Virus record (IMG/VR): IMGVR_UViG_3300017971_000460
Location: 1 to 41,227 of that record
Strand: one strand, 5' to 3'
Source: a virus
DNA: 41,227 nucleotides
Shown: in pieces, positions 15,212-22,453 of the stretch
Position numbering within the stretch: the first letter of the stretch is position 1
Layout: every line of letters begins with the position of its first letter
Made by a program: the position numbers and the translations under genes
Notes under the pieces: generated by a model
Databases searched by the model: none
What the model was told of the DNA's origin: nothing
Seen by the model: the letters and a program-made list of their open reading frames with translations, nothing else

Positions 15212-15606
15212 ACCCAGAGGATCAGTGGCTACTGGACTCGTATTATTTCAACATAAAGCAGGGGTACAACACACAGTATGCCAGGTGTTATATACCCGGT
15301 ACAGGCAAGGCCACCATGATGCTACATCACTGCATTCTCGGCAGGCCATTGCATGGATTAGAAATCGATCATAAGAATGGAAACGGATTAGATAATAGGA
15401 GAGCCAATATTAGAGTCGTCTCACGTTCAACCAATCAGCACAACTCAACCATCAAAGGACACCGAGGTGTCAGTAAGCATGGTGGTGGATACCGAGCCAG
15501 GATAACAGTCAACGGTGAGGTGACTCTTATTGGTCAATTTAATTCTGCTTCAGAGGCATCTGAGGCATACAAAAAGTATAAGGAGGAGTATGCTACAATT
15601 CTTTAG
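15187..15606 (+). CDS. HNH homing endonuclease with AP2 domain
   Basis: A 139-residue protein. Residues 1-45 contain VDPEDQWLLDS. The HNH finger is MLHHCILGRPL...EIDHKNGNGLDNRRANIRVV (about 45-80). A C-terminal AP2-type DNA-binding domain follows (RGVSKHGGGYRARITVNGEV, 97-116, then ASEAYKKYKEEY). This is the usual HNH-AP2 build of mobile phage endonucleases. Its start lies within the HAD gene with a weak aggattgaacc site and its end overlaps the next gene. The paralogue at 15952 shares the N-terminal and HNH parts. It probably inserted as a selfish element between replication genes. Confidence 0.85.
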   Translation: MDQPEILVDPEDQWLLDSYYFNIKQGYNTQYARCYIPGTGKATMMLHHCILGRPLHGLEIDHKNGNGLDNRRANIRVVSRSTNQHNSTIKGHRGVSKHGGGYRARITVNGEVTLIGQFNSASEASEAYKKYKEEYATIL

Positions 15607-15952
15607 GGAAAGATTAGCTGCCATGTGGCAGGGACGGTTCATGCACGGTTGTTTACTGGAGGCTGGTAACGTGATTGTTACCAAGCACCCACACGGTGTC
15701 ATGATCGTATGTCATGGGCCAACGGTGGTGTCAGTAGGCACCGGCCACTGGCCGTTCCACCTGTTTGAGTTTGGGATTGACCTGCAGAAGTTATTCACCG
15801 GGCACGTAGGGTTATTTGGTTTCTGTGCTGGTTCAGTAACTGTGCACGACCTGAACGAGGACGGATCACTGAAGGGAAAAGATTACACGAAGTATTACTG
15901 GTTCTTCAAGGGCCTCAACCACCAAGGAAAAAGTTTAGGGGAAATTATTTAA
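15590..15952 (+). CDS. Hypothetical protein between the two HNH genes, 120 residues
   Basis: Start at ATG 15590 has ataaggaggagt upstream, within the HNH gene's end; an earlier in-frame GTG at 15530 lacks a site. The product is hydrophobic/aromatic (GHWPFHLFEFGIDLQKLF) with an acidic tail but no clear membrane segment and no family I can name. It may be a passenger carried with the endonucleases or the original resident gene of this locus. Confidence 0.6.
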   Translation: MLQFFRERLAAMWQGRFMHGCLLEAGNVIVTKHPHGVMIVCHGPTVVSVGTGHWPFHLFEFGIDLQKLFTGHVGLFGFCAGSVTVHDLNEDGSLKGKDYTKYYWFFKGLNHQGKSLGEII

Positions 15953-16266
15953 TGACTCAGAAATTTAGGGAGTCCCTTATCGTAGACCCAGAGGATCAAT
16001 GGCTTATTGATTCTTTTTCCTGGTGCCGACAACAGCCAATACATTATGCTGCTGCTCAGGTACCAGGTATGGGTAGACGGCACACTAAGATGCTTCTTCA
16101 TCATTGCATTATGGGCAAGCCACTTCCATCAAACGGGTCACGTATGACAGTCGATCACATTAACAGAAACCCACTGGATAATCGTAGGTGCAATCTCAGG
16201 ATTGTGCCGTATTCAATTAACCTTTCTAACCGTGCACCCTACGTGCACCCACAAAATAGGAGATAA
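15952..16266 (+). CDS. HNH endonuclease lacking the AP2 domain
   Basis: A 104-residue paralogue of the 15187 product, sharing VDPEDQWL-DS near the N-terminus, MLLHHCIMGKPL and the VDHINRNPLDNRRCNLRIV finger (roughly residues 60-85). It stops shortly after the finger, so the AP2 DNA-binding part is missing; it may be inactive, rely on another partner, or recognise DNA through its finger alone. The ATG overlaps the previous stop (taATG). Confidence 0.75.
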   Translation: MTQKFRESLIVDPEDQWLIDSFSWCRQQPIHYAAAQVPGMGRRHTKMLLHHCIMGKPLPSNGSRMTVDHINRNPLDNRRCNLRIVPYSINLSNRAPYVHPQNRR

Positions 16267-16271
16267 AATTT

Positions 16272-16910
16272 ATGCCGTCAACAGTACAAGTAAAAGTAAA
16301 CACCGTAGGATCAACCGTTCGTGGATCGTCTAACATGGTAGAGATTACTGGCAAGGACCTGACCAATGACCGTGGCTTTAAGAAAGCATTCTTCGAGACC
16401 ACCAAGGACGGAGCCCGTACCAAGAATGCTACCATAGCCGACGGCCTCAGCCGGGACGACTTCATTGAGGTTACCCTGGACGACTCGTCCTACAAGAACG
16501 TGCAGTTTATTAAAAAGATTGCTGGCCCGAGTGGTGCATCTGAACAGGCATCGGCTGCTGCCGACACTGGCAACCGTGGTGGTGGTGGTGGTGGTGGTAA
16601 ATCCTCTGGCATGTCCAAGGAAGAGTGGGCACTGAAGGATGCTAAGAAAGAATTGAGCATGGCACGGCACAAAGCAATAGAGGCCTCAGCCATCATTGCA
16701 GGGGGTAAGGGTATCACAAAGACGGTTGTAGACAGCATTGAGAATCTTGCTGGCCGTCTCACGGCATACATTCTGACCGGTGACTTTAACGGTGAGGTTG
16801 TTGAGCCTACCCTGAAGGTATCCAAACCTGTTGATGAACCGGTTGACCCGGGTAACAGTGGTGAAGGATCGGACGTACCTGGACCCGAAGACGACGACAT
16901 CCCCTTCTAA
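16272..16910 (+). CDS. Single-stranded DNA-binding protein (phage SSB-like)
   Basis: A 212-residue protein behind ataggagataaaattt. The N-terminal 85 residues are beta-rich and compatible with an OB fold. A seven-Gly linker lies around 103-109, followed by a helical segment (SKEEWALKDAKKELSMARHKA) and a low-complexity acidic C-terminus ending DDDIPF, the classic SSB tip that recruits replication proteins. Its position amid replication and nuclease genes fits. The fold is inferred from length and tail, not from clear similarity to E. coli SSB. Confidence 0.75.
   Translation: MPSTVQVKVNTVGSTVRGSSNMVEITGKDLTNDRGFKKAFFETTKDGARTKNATIADGLSRDDFIEVTLDDSSYKNVQFIKKIAGPSGASEQASAAADTGNRGGGGGGGKSSGMSKEEWALKDAKKELSMARHKAIEASAIIAGGKGITKTVVDSIENLAGRLTAYILTGDFNGEVVEPTLKVSKPVDEPVDPGNSGEGSDVPGPEDDDIPF
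16578..16598 (+). repeat. (GGT)7 microsatellite encoding a Gly linker
   Basis: Seven perfect ggt units encode consecutive glycines in the SSB-like protein. Slippage here would change linker length without frameshift. Confidence 0.9.
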
Positions 16911-16913
16911 TCC

Positions 16914-17156
16914 ATGGAACCTACCATAAAGATCGTTGACTCACCATCTGGTGACTGGGCCGTGATGTACTGGCACAGCAACATATCAGACCGAAAGATT
17001 TGGGAGGGGAACATATACGAGCCTAACTCTATATGCTCCCTTGCCGAGTGCCTCGGCCATCCCGTTGAGTTCTATGAGTTCACGGACGAGGACGAGATTG
17101 ATGGTTGCACACCAGATAAGTTTGCCAACATAAAAGGGATCAGGAGAGTGACGTAG
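16914..17156 (+). CDS. Small acidic hypothetical protein, 80 residues
   Basis: Starts three bases after the SSB-like stop; the ribosome binding site is weak. Begins MEPTIKIVDSPSGDWAVMYW, a beta-hairpin-like start, and contains an acidic FTDEDEIDG stretch. No family recognised. It is flanked directly by the next ATG at 17157. Confidence 0.55.
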   Translation: MEPTIKIVDSPSGDWAVMYWHSNISDRKIWEGNIYEPNSICSLAECLGHPVEFYEFTDEDEIDGCTPDKFANIKGIRRVT

Positions 17157-17603
17157 ATGCCAAGACCTCCTAAATATGCTACGGCAATGGAGGCTGCTCA
17201 CAATAATCTGTACTCCAAGATGGCAGGCCAGAACCTTGGCCTGTCCTTGGAGCAGTTTATGTACGTGGCTACCGGTAAGTGTGATATCTGTGGCCAACCA
17301 CCCAAGGAACTCCTGGTGGTTGACCGTAAGGATGGCCGGTATGAACTTGCCTGGCACTACGTGATTCGAACAGAGAGTGGGTATATACCCTTGTGTAAGA
17401 TGTGCAAAACCCTGGCCCAATCATTCAAGCTGGAGGAATTAATCAGCCACTGTGCCCGAATTATGGCACGAAGGATGTGGAAGGTACACACCAAATGGAC
17501 GGACCAGTTATTCCAGGACCAGGAAAAACCTTTAATGGGCACATCTGATATCACCCCATGCACTGGCATGGCTAAAAAAGATCGTCCCGTTATCGTCAAA
17601 TGA
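17157..17603 (+). CDS. Zinc-finger protein, possibly recombination endonuclease VII-like
   Basis: A 148-residue protein starting right after the previous stop. Two Cys pairs, CDICG (near residue 42) and CKMC (near 80), frame a treble-clef-like segment with a His between them (WHYVI near residue 67), an arrangement seen in HNH/endonuclease VII-type nucleases. The preceding SLEQFMYVATGKCDICG also resembles endonuclease VII proteins. The expected DHCH-type catalytic pattern is not clear, so it may be a structural zinc protein. It ends in an overlap with the next start (ATGA). Confidence 0.55.
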   Translation: MPRPPKYATAMEAAHNNLYSKMAGQNLGLSLEQFMYVATGKCDICGQPPKELLVVDRKDGRYELAWHYVIRTESGYIPLCKMCKTLAQSFKLEELISHCARIMARRMWKVHTKWTDQLFQDQEKPLMGTSDITPCTGMAKKDRPVIVK

Positions 17604-18055
17604 GGGGCACCAGGAAGAAATTCGAACGTGAGCTATATAATAGGTTCGATGGACCGGCAAAGGATGCAATCAAGAACCATCTGATTGCCAAGGGGCACGA
17701 CGATAAGGTGGTAGTTCCACCTGAGAATTACGGAGCAGACCTGTACAGTGTGTTAGGTGGCCTCAAGTTTTATCACGAGGCTGAGGTTAGCCAAGGCTGG
17801 AAGGAGGGGGAGCACCCGTACCCAAGAGGATCAATACCTGAAAGAAAGACCAGGCTGATCCACATGCTGGATGGTAGGCCCTTGTACTTTTGGATGCTAC
17901 GGCTTGACCTTCAACGTGCCCTCGTGTTCTCAGCCGTCCATTGTATTGACCGGTACCTCGTTGAGGTACCCAACCGGAAGGTGCCCAGTGGTGAATTTTT
18001 CTACCGGGTACCTAAAACCTTAGGAAAGGAATTTGATTTGCTATGCCCAACGTAA
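17600..18055 (+). CDS. Hypothetical protein, possible PD-(D/E)XK-type fold
   Basis: A 151-residue protein coupled to the previous gene. The segment GADLYSVLGGLKFYHEAEV (about residues 48-66) followed by GSIPERKTRLI has the spacing of an Asp, a Glu-x-Glu and conserved Arg/Lys as in small restriction-endonuclease-like proteins. The catalytic lysine is not obvious. It sits just before a clear Cas4/RecB-like nuclease, with a 13-base overlap. I treat the fold as a guess. Confidence 0.5.
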   Translation: MRGTRKKFERELYNRFDGPAKDAIKNHLIAKGHDDKVVVPPENYGADLYSVLGGLKFYHEAEVSQGWKEGEHPYPRGSIPERKTRLIHMLDGRPLYFWMLRLDLQRALVFSAVHCIDRYLVEVPNRKVPSGEFFYRVPKTLGKEFDLLCPT

Positions 18056-18972
18056 CAGACATGGATGCAATCACTCCTATCTATGATGCCATCCAAGTGC
18101 ATCGATACGAGTACGACAGTGGGGATACCGACTACTCGGTTACCACCCTGCTTGATCCACCCCGGGTTGTGCACCTGAACAAACGGCACATGGGAGACGT
18201 TGACCTGTGGATTGCTGACCTGATGCACAGCTTCGACGGCACGGCCTCACATAATTACCTTGAGTATTGCCTCAACAAGATTGAGGGTGGTAAGAAATAT
18301 AAGTGTGAGGAACGTCTGGGTATCACGATAGCAGACCGGAAAGTATCCGGTGCCTACGACGTGCTGTGGACTGACCGGCTGTCCCTATGGGACCTGAAGA
18401 AGACTTCCACATGGAAGGCAACCTTTGGTGACCATGACGACTGGGCCAAGCAACAGAACATGTACCGGTACCTGATGTGGTACAACAACAAGATCACCCT
18501 GAAGGAACTGAATATCATGGCCTGGTTCCGTGACTGGTCAAAGAATAACAAGCTAAGGTACGGGAAGGGTTACCCGACCTGGCCGATCCTTCAGTACAGG
18601 TTACCACTATATAAGATGGACGTGGTGCACGAGTATATTGAGACCCGTGTTGAGTTGATGAAGTCCTACGAGGACACACCCGACGATGACCTACCCCAGT
18701 GCTCCTATAAAGATATGTGGTCCAGCCCTGACAAGGTTGCAATTAAAGCCAACAACCGTAAGAATGCTTTACGGGTGCTTGACTCTATGCAAGATGCAAA
18801 GGACTGGGTGGCTGCTTATCTTTCAAAGGATGACTGTAAACACAAACGTGCCCAGCTATCGTACGACGTACGTACGGCAGGTAGGAAACGATGTGAGGAC
18901 TGGTGCCCGGCCAACGTGTACTGTAACCAATATAACGATTACCTTAAAGCCGTAGCAATGGGAGGAAAATAA
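18043..18972 (+). CDS. Cas4/RecB-like PD-(D/E)XK exonuclease
   Basis: A 309-residue protein behind taggaaaggaatttgatttgct. It shows the RecB-nuclease order: a His (H70) in GTASHNYLEY, an ERLG strand near 90, Asp106 in SGAYDVLW, then LWDLKKT with D117 and K119, and a later QQNMYRYLMW helix equivalent to the QxxxY motif. A Cys-rich C-terminus (CEDWCPANVYC) with an earlier Cys is as in the Fe-S-cluster-containing Cas4/AddB type. In phages such nucleases process DNA ends for recombination or degrade host DNA. No CRISPR array or cas1/cas2 is nearby, so a CRISPR role is not implied. Confidence 0.75.
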   Translation: MPNVTDMDAITPIYDAIQVHRYEYDSGDTDYSVTTLLDPPRVVHLNKRHMGDVDLWIADLMHSFDGTASHNYLEYCLNKIEGGKKYKCEERLGITIADRKVSGAYDVLWTDRLSLWDLKKTSTWKATFGDHDDWAKQQNMYRYLMWYNNKITLKELNIMAWFRDWSKNNKLRYGKGYPTWPILQYRLPLYKMDVVHEYIETRVELMKSYEDTPDDDLPQCSYKDMWSSPDKVAIKANNRKNALRVLDSMQDAKDWVAAYLSKDDCKHKRAQLSYDVRTAGRKRCEDWCPANVYCNQYNDYLKAVAMGGK

Positions 18973-18973
18973 T

Positions 18974-19150
18974 ATGGAGTGTAAAAAGTGCAGGTTCTTT
19001 AAAACGAAGCAAGGTACCGGATCAATAGGTGAGTGCCGGGTGGCACACCCAGTTAAAACTATTCAGGGGTGCACCGAGTACCCTGACGTTAAGCCTACCT
19101 GGTGGTGTGGTGAGTTCCGAGGAAAGCTCAGCACCGACGGTGACAGATAA
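18974..19150 (+). CDS. Small zinc-binding-type protein, 58 residues
   Basis: Preceded by gggaggaaaataat. The pattern MECKKCRFF (C3, C6), GECR (C21), a Cys at 33 and WWCGEF (C45) matches a widespread class of tiny phage proteins with one zinc site. Function unknown. The stop overlaps the next ATG (taATG at 19148-19152). Confidence 0.65.
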   Translation: MECKKCRFFKTKQGTGSIGECRVAHPVKTIQGCTEYPDVKPTWWCGEFRGKLSTDGDR

Positions 19151-19359
19151 TGAGTGAGGTAAAGAGAGTGTCAATGCCAGTGTATAACATTGAGGCCCTG
19201 GAGGATATGGAGGTTGAGGTTATCTGTGCAGCCCTGGCAGTAGCATCTACCACCAAGGTTAGGAATCAGCTACGTGGCATGGGCTTTGATGTGCCATTGA
19301 ATAGGATTCAAGACTACGTTGACCAACTGTGGGAGGACTTACATGAGCAAAGAGTTTAA
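19150..19359 (+). CDS. Small helical protein, 69 residues
   Basis: ATG 19150 is coupled to the zinc-protein stop. The product (NIEALEDMEVEVICAAL...VRNQLRGMGFDV) looks like a compact helical domain. No family recognised. Overlaps the next gene by 17 bases. Confidence 0.55.
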   Translation: MSEVKRVSMPVYNIEALEDMEVEVICAALAVASTTKVRNQLRGMGFDVPLNRIQDYVDQLWEDLHEQRV

Positions 19360-19666
19360 GGATGATTACTCAACCGACGACGACTGGGATGCAGCCGAGA
19401 GATTCTGGTTGGGTCCTAATGACCGGACCAAGCACACAGTCTACAAGATGCAGTGGACCAGCACGGAGCATAAATGGCTTGCTGCTCAGGATGGTACGGT
19501 CCTTGACCCAAACTATTCGGAGTTCTCTGTCCGTATCCATGACCCTAAGGCAAGGTCTTTATCCTTCATCTACCGGACGATTGCTATTATACCCAAGAGC
19601 AGGCTCCGGACAATATATAACCTGATAGGAGAATATTTAAATGAGTTTGATAAAAGGAATCCTTAA
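19343..19666 (+). CDS. Hypothetical protein, 107 residues
   Basis: Start 19343 is chosen from gtgggaggacttac immediately upstream; ATG 19319 lies in the previous gene without a site. Begins MSKEFKDDYSTDDDWDAAER; mixed alpha/beta with a basic end. Unknown function. Confidence 0.55.
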   Translation: MSKEFKDDYSTDDDWDAAERFWLGPNDRTKHTVYKMQWTSTEHKWLAAQDGTVLDPNYSEFSVRIHDPKARSLSFIYRTIAIIPKSRLRTIYNLIGEYLNEFDKRNP

Positions 19667-19811
19667 GCACTTACCATATAGTGGTGCCTCAGTCCTTGGG
19701 GTCCTGGCCCTGGTATTACTTATCCCTGGAGGTATCCTAATACTGATAAGTTTGGTACTTGCAAACCTCGGAGATAGATTAACAAGTGGACCCTGGAGGG
19801 ACAACTACTAA
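19641..19811 (+). CDS. Small membrane protein, 56 residues
   Basis: ATG 19641 has gataggagaatattta upstream. The middle (about residues 16-43, SVLGVLALVLLIPGGILILISLVLANL) is one long or two short membrane segments with a central Pro-Gly-Gly turn. It is too short for a family call. Its stop overlaps the endonuclease I ATG at 19811. Confidence 0.6.
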   Translation: MSLIKGILKHLPYSGASVLGVLALVLLIPGGILILISLVLANLGDRLTSGPWRDNY

Positions 19812-20350
19812 TGGCTAAGGTTAAAAAGAGACGGTGCAAAATCTGCAAGAAAATGTTTGGTCTAATCCACCAAACAACTACGATCAACCCAATGGTGTGC
19901 TCGTGTAAGTGTGCTGTTATCTTCTACGACAAGCTGCCCAAGCCTAAGGGCCGAGCAGCATCACGTGAGGTGGCAGCTATGGTTGGCCGTCGGTCCATGG
20001 CAGAGGTTAAGTTCGATGCCAGTTTCATAGAGGGCAAGAAGGTTGATGCCTTCTATGAGTCCGACACCTTTGAGTACAGGGTGGAGGAGACCAAGAAGTA
20101 TACACCGGACTGGCTGGTGGTCACACCTACCACTGAGTTTCACATTGAGTTCAAGGGTGTGCTGGACATGGCCACACGTAAGAAGATGAAGCTGGTTAAG
20201 CAGCAGCACCCAGAGCTCGACATCCGGATTATATTCGAACGTGCAGCCAACAAGATCACCAAGAAATCGAAGACCACCTACAGCATGTGGGCTGACCAGC
20301 ATGGATTCCCGTGGGCTGACAACACCCTACCAAAGGAATGGCTGAAATGA
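19811..20350 (+). CDS. Endonuclease I (T7 gp3-like Holliday junction resolvase) with N-terminal zinc motif
   Basis: A 179-residue protein whose C-terminal 120 residues align by eye with T7 endonuclease I: SMAEVKFDASF with E65, YTPDWLV with D100, IEFKG with E113 and K115, then a close QQHPELDIRIIF match and a final ADxxLPxEWLK. These residues correspond to T7 E20, D55, E65 and K67, so catalysis should be intact. It resolves branched DNA before packaging and can help break down host DNA. Unlike T7, it has about 45 extra N-terminal residues with C9, C12, C30, C32 and C34, suggesting a zinc finger that may add DNA specificity. The stop overlaps the next ATG. Confidence 0.92.
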   Translation: MAKVKKRRCKICKKMFGLIHQTTTINPMVCSCKCAVIFYDKLPKPKGRAASREVAAMVGRRSMAEVKFDASFIEGKKVDAFYESDTFEYRVEETKKYTPDWLVVTPTTEFHIEFKGVLDMATRKKMKLVKQQHPELDIRIIFERAANKITKKSKTTYSMWADQHGFPWADNTLPKEWLK

Positions 20351-20574
20351 ATCTAATAGGCCAGTACGTACCGTACATATTAGGAGTGCCATCGGTTAAG
20401 GCTCTCGTCCTTGGTGTGGTAGGGGATGATTACTTACTCCGTCAGGAGTATGACACTTTCAACGACAGAGGAGAATGGGTACATGTCATCAAAGAATATC
20501 AAAGACCAGTCTACTTCATTGATGCTTATTGGTGTGATACTTCCCTTAGAGGTACGGGAGATGTCTGCCAGTGA
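20347..20574 (+). CDS. Small hypothetical protein, 75 residues
   Basis: I use ATG 20347, which forms an ATGA junction with the endonuclease stop and has aaaggaatgg upstream; ATG 20338 is possible. The product resembles a small beta-barrel with DDYLLRQEYDTFND and VYFIDAYW segments. Unknown function. Confidence 0.5.
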   Translation: MNLIGQYVPYILGVPSVKALVLGVVGDDYLLRQEYDTFNDRGEWVHVIKEYQRPVYFIDAYWCDTSLRGTGDVCQ

Positions 20575-20716
20575 GTGGGAGTCATTTGTTATGACAGCAT
20601 TCCAAGAGACTGGATCAATGGACTGGATGCCACCTGACGTTTACAAGTTGCCCAACGGAAAGCCCATCTCTTTGATGTGGACCTTCCCGGGCCTCAATGA
20701 CAATGAGGGGAAATAA
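20561..20716 (+). CDS. Small hypothetical protein, about 51 residues
   Basis: ATG 20561 has ttagaggtacgggag upstream and overlaps the previous gene by only 14 bases. An earlier ATG at 20483 (gagaatgggtac upstream) would give 77 residues but overlap that gene by 92 bases. Contains SASEWESFVMTAFQETG. Unknown function. Confidence 0.5.
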   Translation: MSASEWESFVMTAFQETGSMDWMPPDVYKLPNGKPISLMWTFPGLNDNEGK

Positions 20717-20718
20717 AT

Positions 20719-20994
20719 ATGAGAGGAAAACGAGCCAAGAAGTTACGACGGATAGCCCTGCAGTACGTGCTGACCGTCATGAAGAAGTCTGCCGGTGAGG
20801 GACGTAACGAGTACAACCAGGCCATGAACCGGATAGAGTGGGAACCTATGCTTAACCCTGAGACCAGCCATCCTATGATGGACCCTGACGGTTTCCCTTT
20901 GATGAAACCTGGTAAGGCACCTGGCACCATCACCTCTGCCTGGCACTGGAGGGTGATGTACAAGAGCCTCAAGAAGCAATGGAAGAATCGATAA
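20719..20994 (+). CDS. Basic hypothetical protein, 91 residues
   Basis: Preceded by gaggggaaataaat. Starts MRGKRAKKLRRIALQY, an Arg/Lys-rich helix suited to nucleic-acid binding, and ends KSLKKQWKNR. The central LNPETSHPMMDPDGFPLMKPG is Pro-rich. This general build, a basic helix followed by a short Pro-rich region, is common in uncharacterised phage proteins. Overlaps the next gene by 16 bases. Confidence 0.55.
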   Translation: MRGKRAKKLRRIALQYVLTVMKKSAGEGRNEYNQAMNRIEWEPMLNPETSHPMMDPDGFPLMKPGKAPGTITSAWHWRVMYKSLKKQWKNR

Positions 20995-21296
20995 GGCACC
21001 TGGCTGAGCAGATCGACCAGCTACGTGACGACCTTGAGGATGCTGAGACAGAACGTGATCTTAAAGAGGCTGAGGCCGATAAGTGGTACGAGGCCTACGA
21101 GAGGAAGAGCAGCCAGTGTAACAAGATCAAGTTCGAGGCAATGCAAAAGGCTGAGGATATGAACACAGACCTACGTGACAAGGCCTTAATTTATCTCTCA
21201 CTGATCAATGAGTATGAGTTATATCTTAAGGCTATGCCCAAGGCAGCACAAGATAGAATCAATAACCTTAAACGACGTGGAGGAATAATTGTATGA
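20979..21296 (+). CDS. Coiled-coil protein, 105 residues
   Basis: Starts inside the previous gene (agaagcaATG context). Residues 5-60 (HLAEQIDQLRDDLEDAETERD...) form a regular heptad pattern. No catalytic motif. It probably serves as an oligomerisation or adaptor protein. Its end overlaps the next ATG. Confidence 0.6.
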   Translation: MEESIRHLAEQIDQLRDDLEDAETERDLKEAEADKWYEAYERKSSQCNKIKFEAMQKAEDMNTDLRDKALIYLSLINEYELYLKAMPKAAQDRINNLKRRGGIIV

Positions 21297-22099
21297 AGTT
21301 TAATAAAGTAAAAGACAGTGGGCAACGTGAGGACATGAGCACCGGTAGCAGACGTGACAGCCAGGTAGGTAAATCAAGACCGGACCTGATGAACCCATTA
21401 GTGTTACGTCGGCTGGGTATGCACTTTGCCAACGGGTGTGATAAGTACGGGGAGAAAAACTTTGAGCTCGGTCAGAAGACCAGCCGGTACCGTGCCTCTC
21501 TTGGCCGTCACCTACTGGACTACGACGAGGGCCTGGTTGACGAGGATCATCTGTCAGCTATTATCTGGAATGCCATGGGTATCATGCTTAACCAGGAACT
21601 GATCGAACGTGGTATCTATGACCGTGAGTTGGATGACCGGTCAGACTACACCGATCACGAGGGATTCTGGACCACCGTCGGTGATCGGGCCATGAAGTTT
21701 AACGAGAGTCTTCGACGGAAAGATGGCCAGGTAACTATCCAGCCACTGCAGATTACCCACGAGGAGATGGACGAGGACCTGGAGACCTGTCCTTCCGTAC
21801 CTCCCTGCTTTGAGTGTACGGAGGATGAAGACCTGGAGTGTCCCTGTAATGACGAGGATATCTGTGGCACACACCCGTGCAAGGAGTGTGACCTTGTAGA
21901 TCAGTGCCCTACAGGTTTCCTCCTGCCTTATTACCAAAGCAAAACAATAGAGGCTATCCCGGTGGAGGTCACACCACACCAGTGTTCCACGTGTTTGGAT
22001 ATGTGCCGGGGATTCACTGAAGCACCGTGCCGTACGTGCATCCGGTACGAGCTCACCGAGGCAATCGTTCCCCAGGATAACTGGAGACCTAAGTCATGA
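21293..22099 (+). CDS. dATP/dGTP diphosphohydrolase-domain protein with Cys-rich C-terminus
   Basis: A 268-residue protein behind gtggaggaataattgt. Residues 1-110 match the domain I know as dATP/dGTP diphosphohydrolase N-terminal (DUF5664, MazG-like): FNKVKDSGQRE, GKSRPDLMNP, FANGCDKYGEKNFELG, SLGRHLLDY and DEDHLSAIIWN. It would hydrolyse dNTPs and alter the nucleotide pool. The second half carries roughly 17 Cys in CxxC-like groups (residues about 165-255), suggesting several zinc sites. Related MazZ enzymes act in the 2-aminoadenine pathway of some phages, but no PurZ-like gene is in the window. The stop overlaps the next small gene. Confidence 0.7.
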   Translation: MKFNKVKDSGQREDMSTGSRRDSQVGKSRPDLMNPLVLRRLGMHFANGCDKYGEKNFELGQKTSRYRASLGRHLLDYDEGLVDEDHLSAIIWNAMGIMLNQELIERGIYDRELDDRSDYTDHEGFWTTVGDRAMKFNESLRRKDGQVTIQPLQITHEEMDEDLETCPSVPPCFECTEDEDLECPCNDEDICGTHPCKECDLVDQCPTGFLLPYYQSKTIEAIPVEVTPHQCSTCLDMCRGFTEAPCRTCIRYELTEAIVPQDNWRPKS

Positions 22100-22176
22100 G
22101 TGAGGCCATCATCATAAGCTACGGTGCTGGCCTGTTGTTCTGCATCTTAGCCACGGACTGGTTCATTAGCCTGTAG
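22096..22176 (+). CDS. Tiny membrane peptide, 26 residues
   Basis: ATG 22096 lies in an ATGA junction with the upstream stop. The product is almost entirely one membrane segment (about residues 3-22). It is the last plus-strand gene before the terminator. Real genes this short are hard to prove; support is the junction and hydrophobic pattern. Confidence 0.45.
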   Translation: MSEAIIISYGAGLLFCILATDWFISL

Positions 22177-22184
22177 AAAAAAGA

Positions 22185-22227
22185 AAAGCCCTACTCGGAT
22201 ATCAACTATCCAGGTAGGGCTTTTTTT
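22185..22227. terminator. Bidirectional intrinsic terminator between early and virion modules
   Basis: Stem aaagccctac (22185-22194) pairs with gtagggcttt (22214-22223). An inner ggata/tatcc stem closes a tcaac loop. T7 (22221-22227) follows on the plus strand, and an A-rich run upstream gives a broken T run on the minus strand. It lies exactly between the converging gene sets, nine bases after the last plus gene and ten before the end of the last minus gene, so it can stop both. Confidence 0.93.
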
Positions 22228-22236
22228 GTTTGTGGT

Positions 22237-22446
22237 TTATAATTGATCGAAGTACTTCAGTATGCCTAAGATCAGTCCACCAAATGAAGGGACGGCTATG
22301 GCTACAGCCTTCCAAAACTTATGGGCTGACTCAAGCTTGGTGATCCTCGTGTGAGAGTCGGCCTTCATCAGTGCCTCGACCTGGACCTCTGTTCTGGTTA
22401 CAACCCGTATGATCTTGTCCAGTTTTTCTGAGTTAGTATCTGCCAT
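22237..22446 (-). CDS. Holin/XhlA-like small membrane protein
   Basis: A 69-residue protein, last of the virion operon. The N-terminal 40 residues (EKLDKIIRVVTRTEVQVEALMKA...ITKLES) form an amphipathic coiled-coil helix, followed by one membrane segment (AVAIAVPSFGGLILGILKYF, about 47-66). This is the layout of XhlA/haemolysin-type phage lysis proteins and small holins. It starts seven bases after the giant gene's stop. No endolysin gene is adjacent; the giant protein's transglycosylase domain acts at entry, so the lysis enzyme is probably elsewhere. Confidence 0.6.
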   Translation of the reverse strand: MADTNSEKLDKIIRVVTRTEVQVEALMKADSHTRITKLESAHKFWKAVAIAVPSFGGLILGILKYFDQL

Positions 22447-22453
22447 GTGTGGC

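Noticed and set aside
18043-18972. Cas4-like nuclease as part of a CRISPR system
   Set aside because: No CRISPR array, cas1 or cas2 is present. The only tandem repeats in the window are coding and lack spacer structure. Stand-alone Cas4/RecB-like nucleases are common in phages.
21293-22099. Claim that the phage has a 2-aminoadenine (Z) genome
   Set aside because: Only a MazZ-like domain is seen; PurZ and DatZ are not in the window, and the domain also occurs in phages with ordinary DNA.
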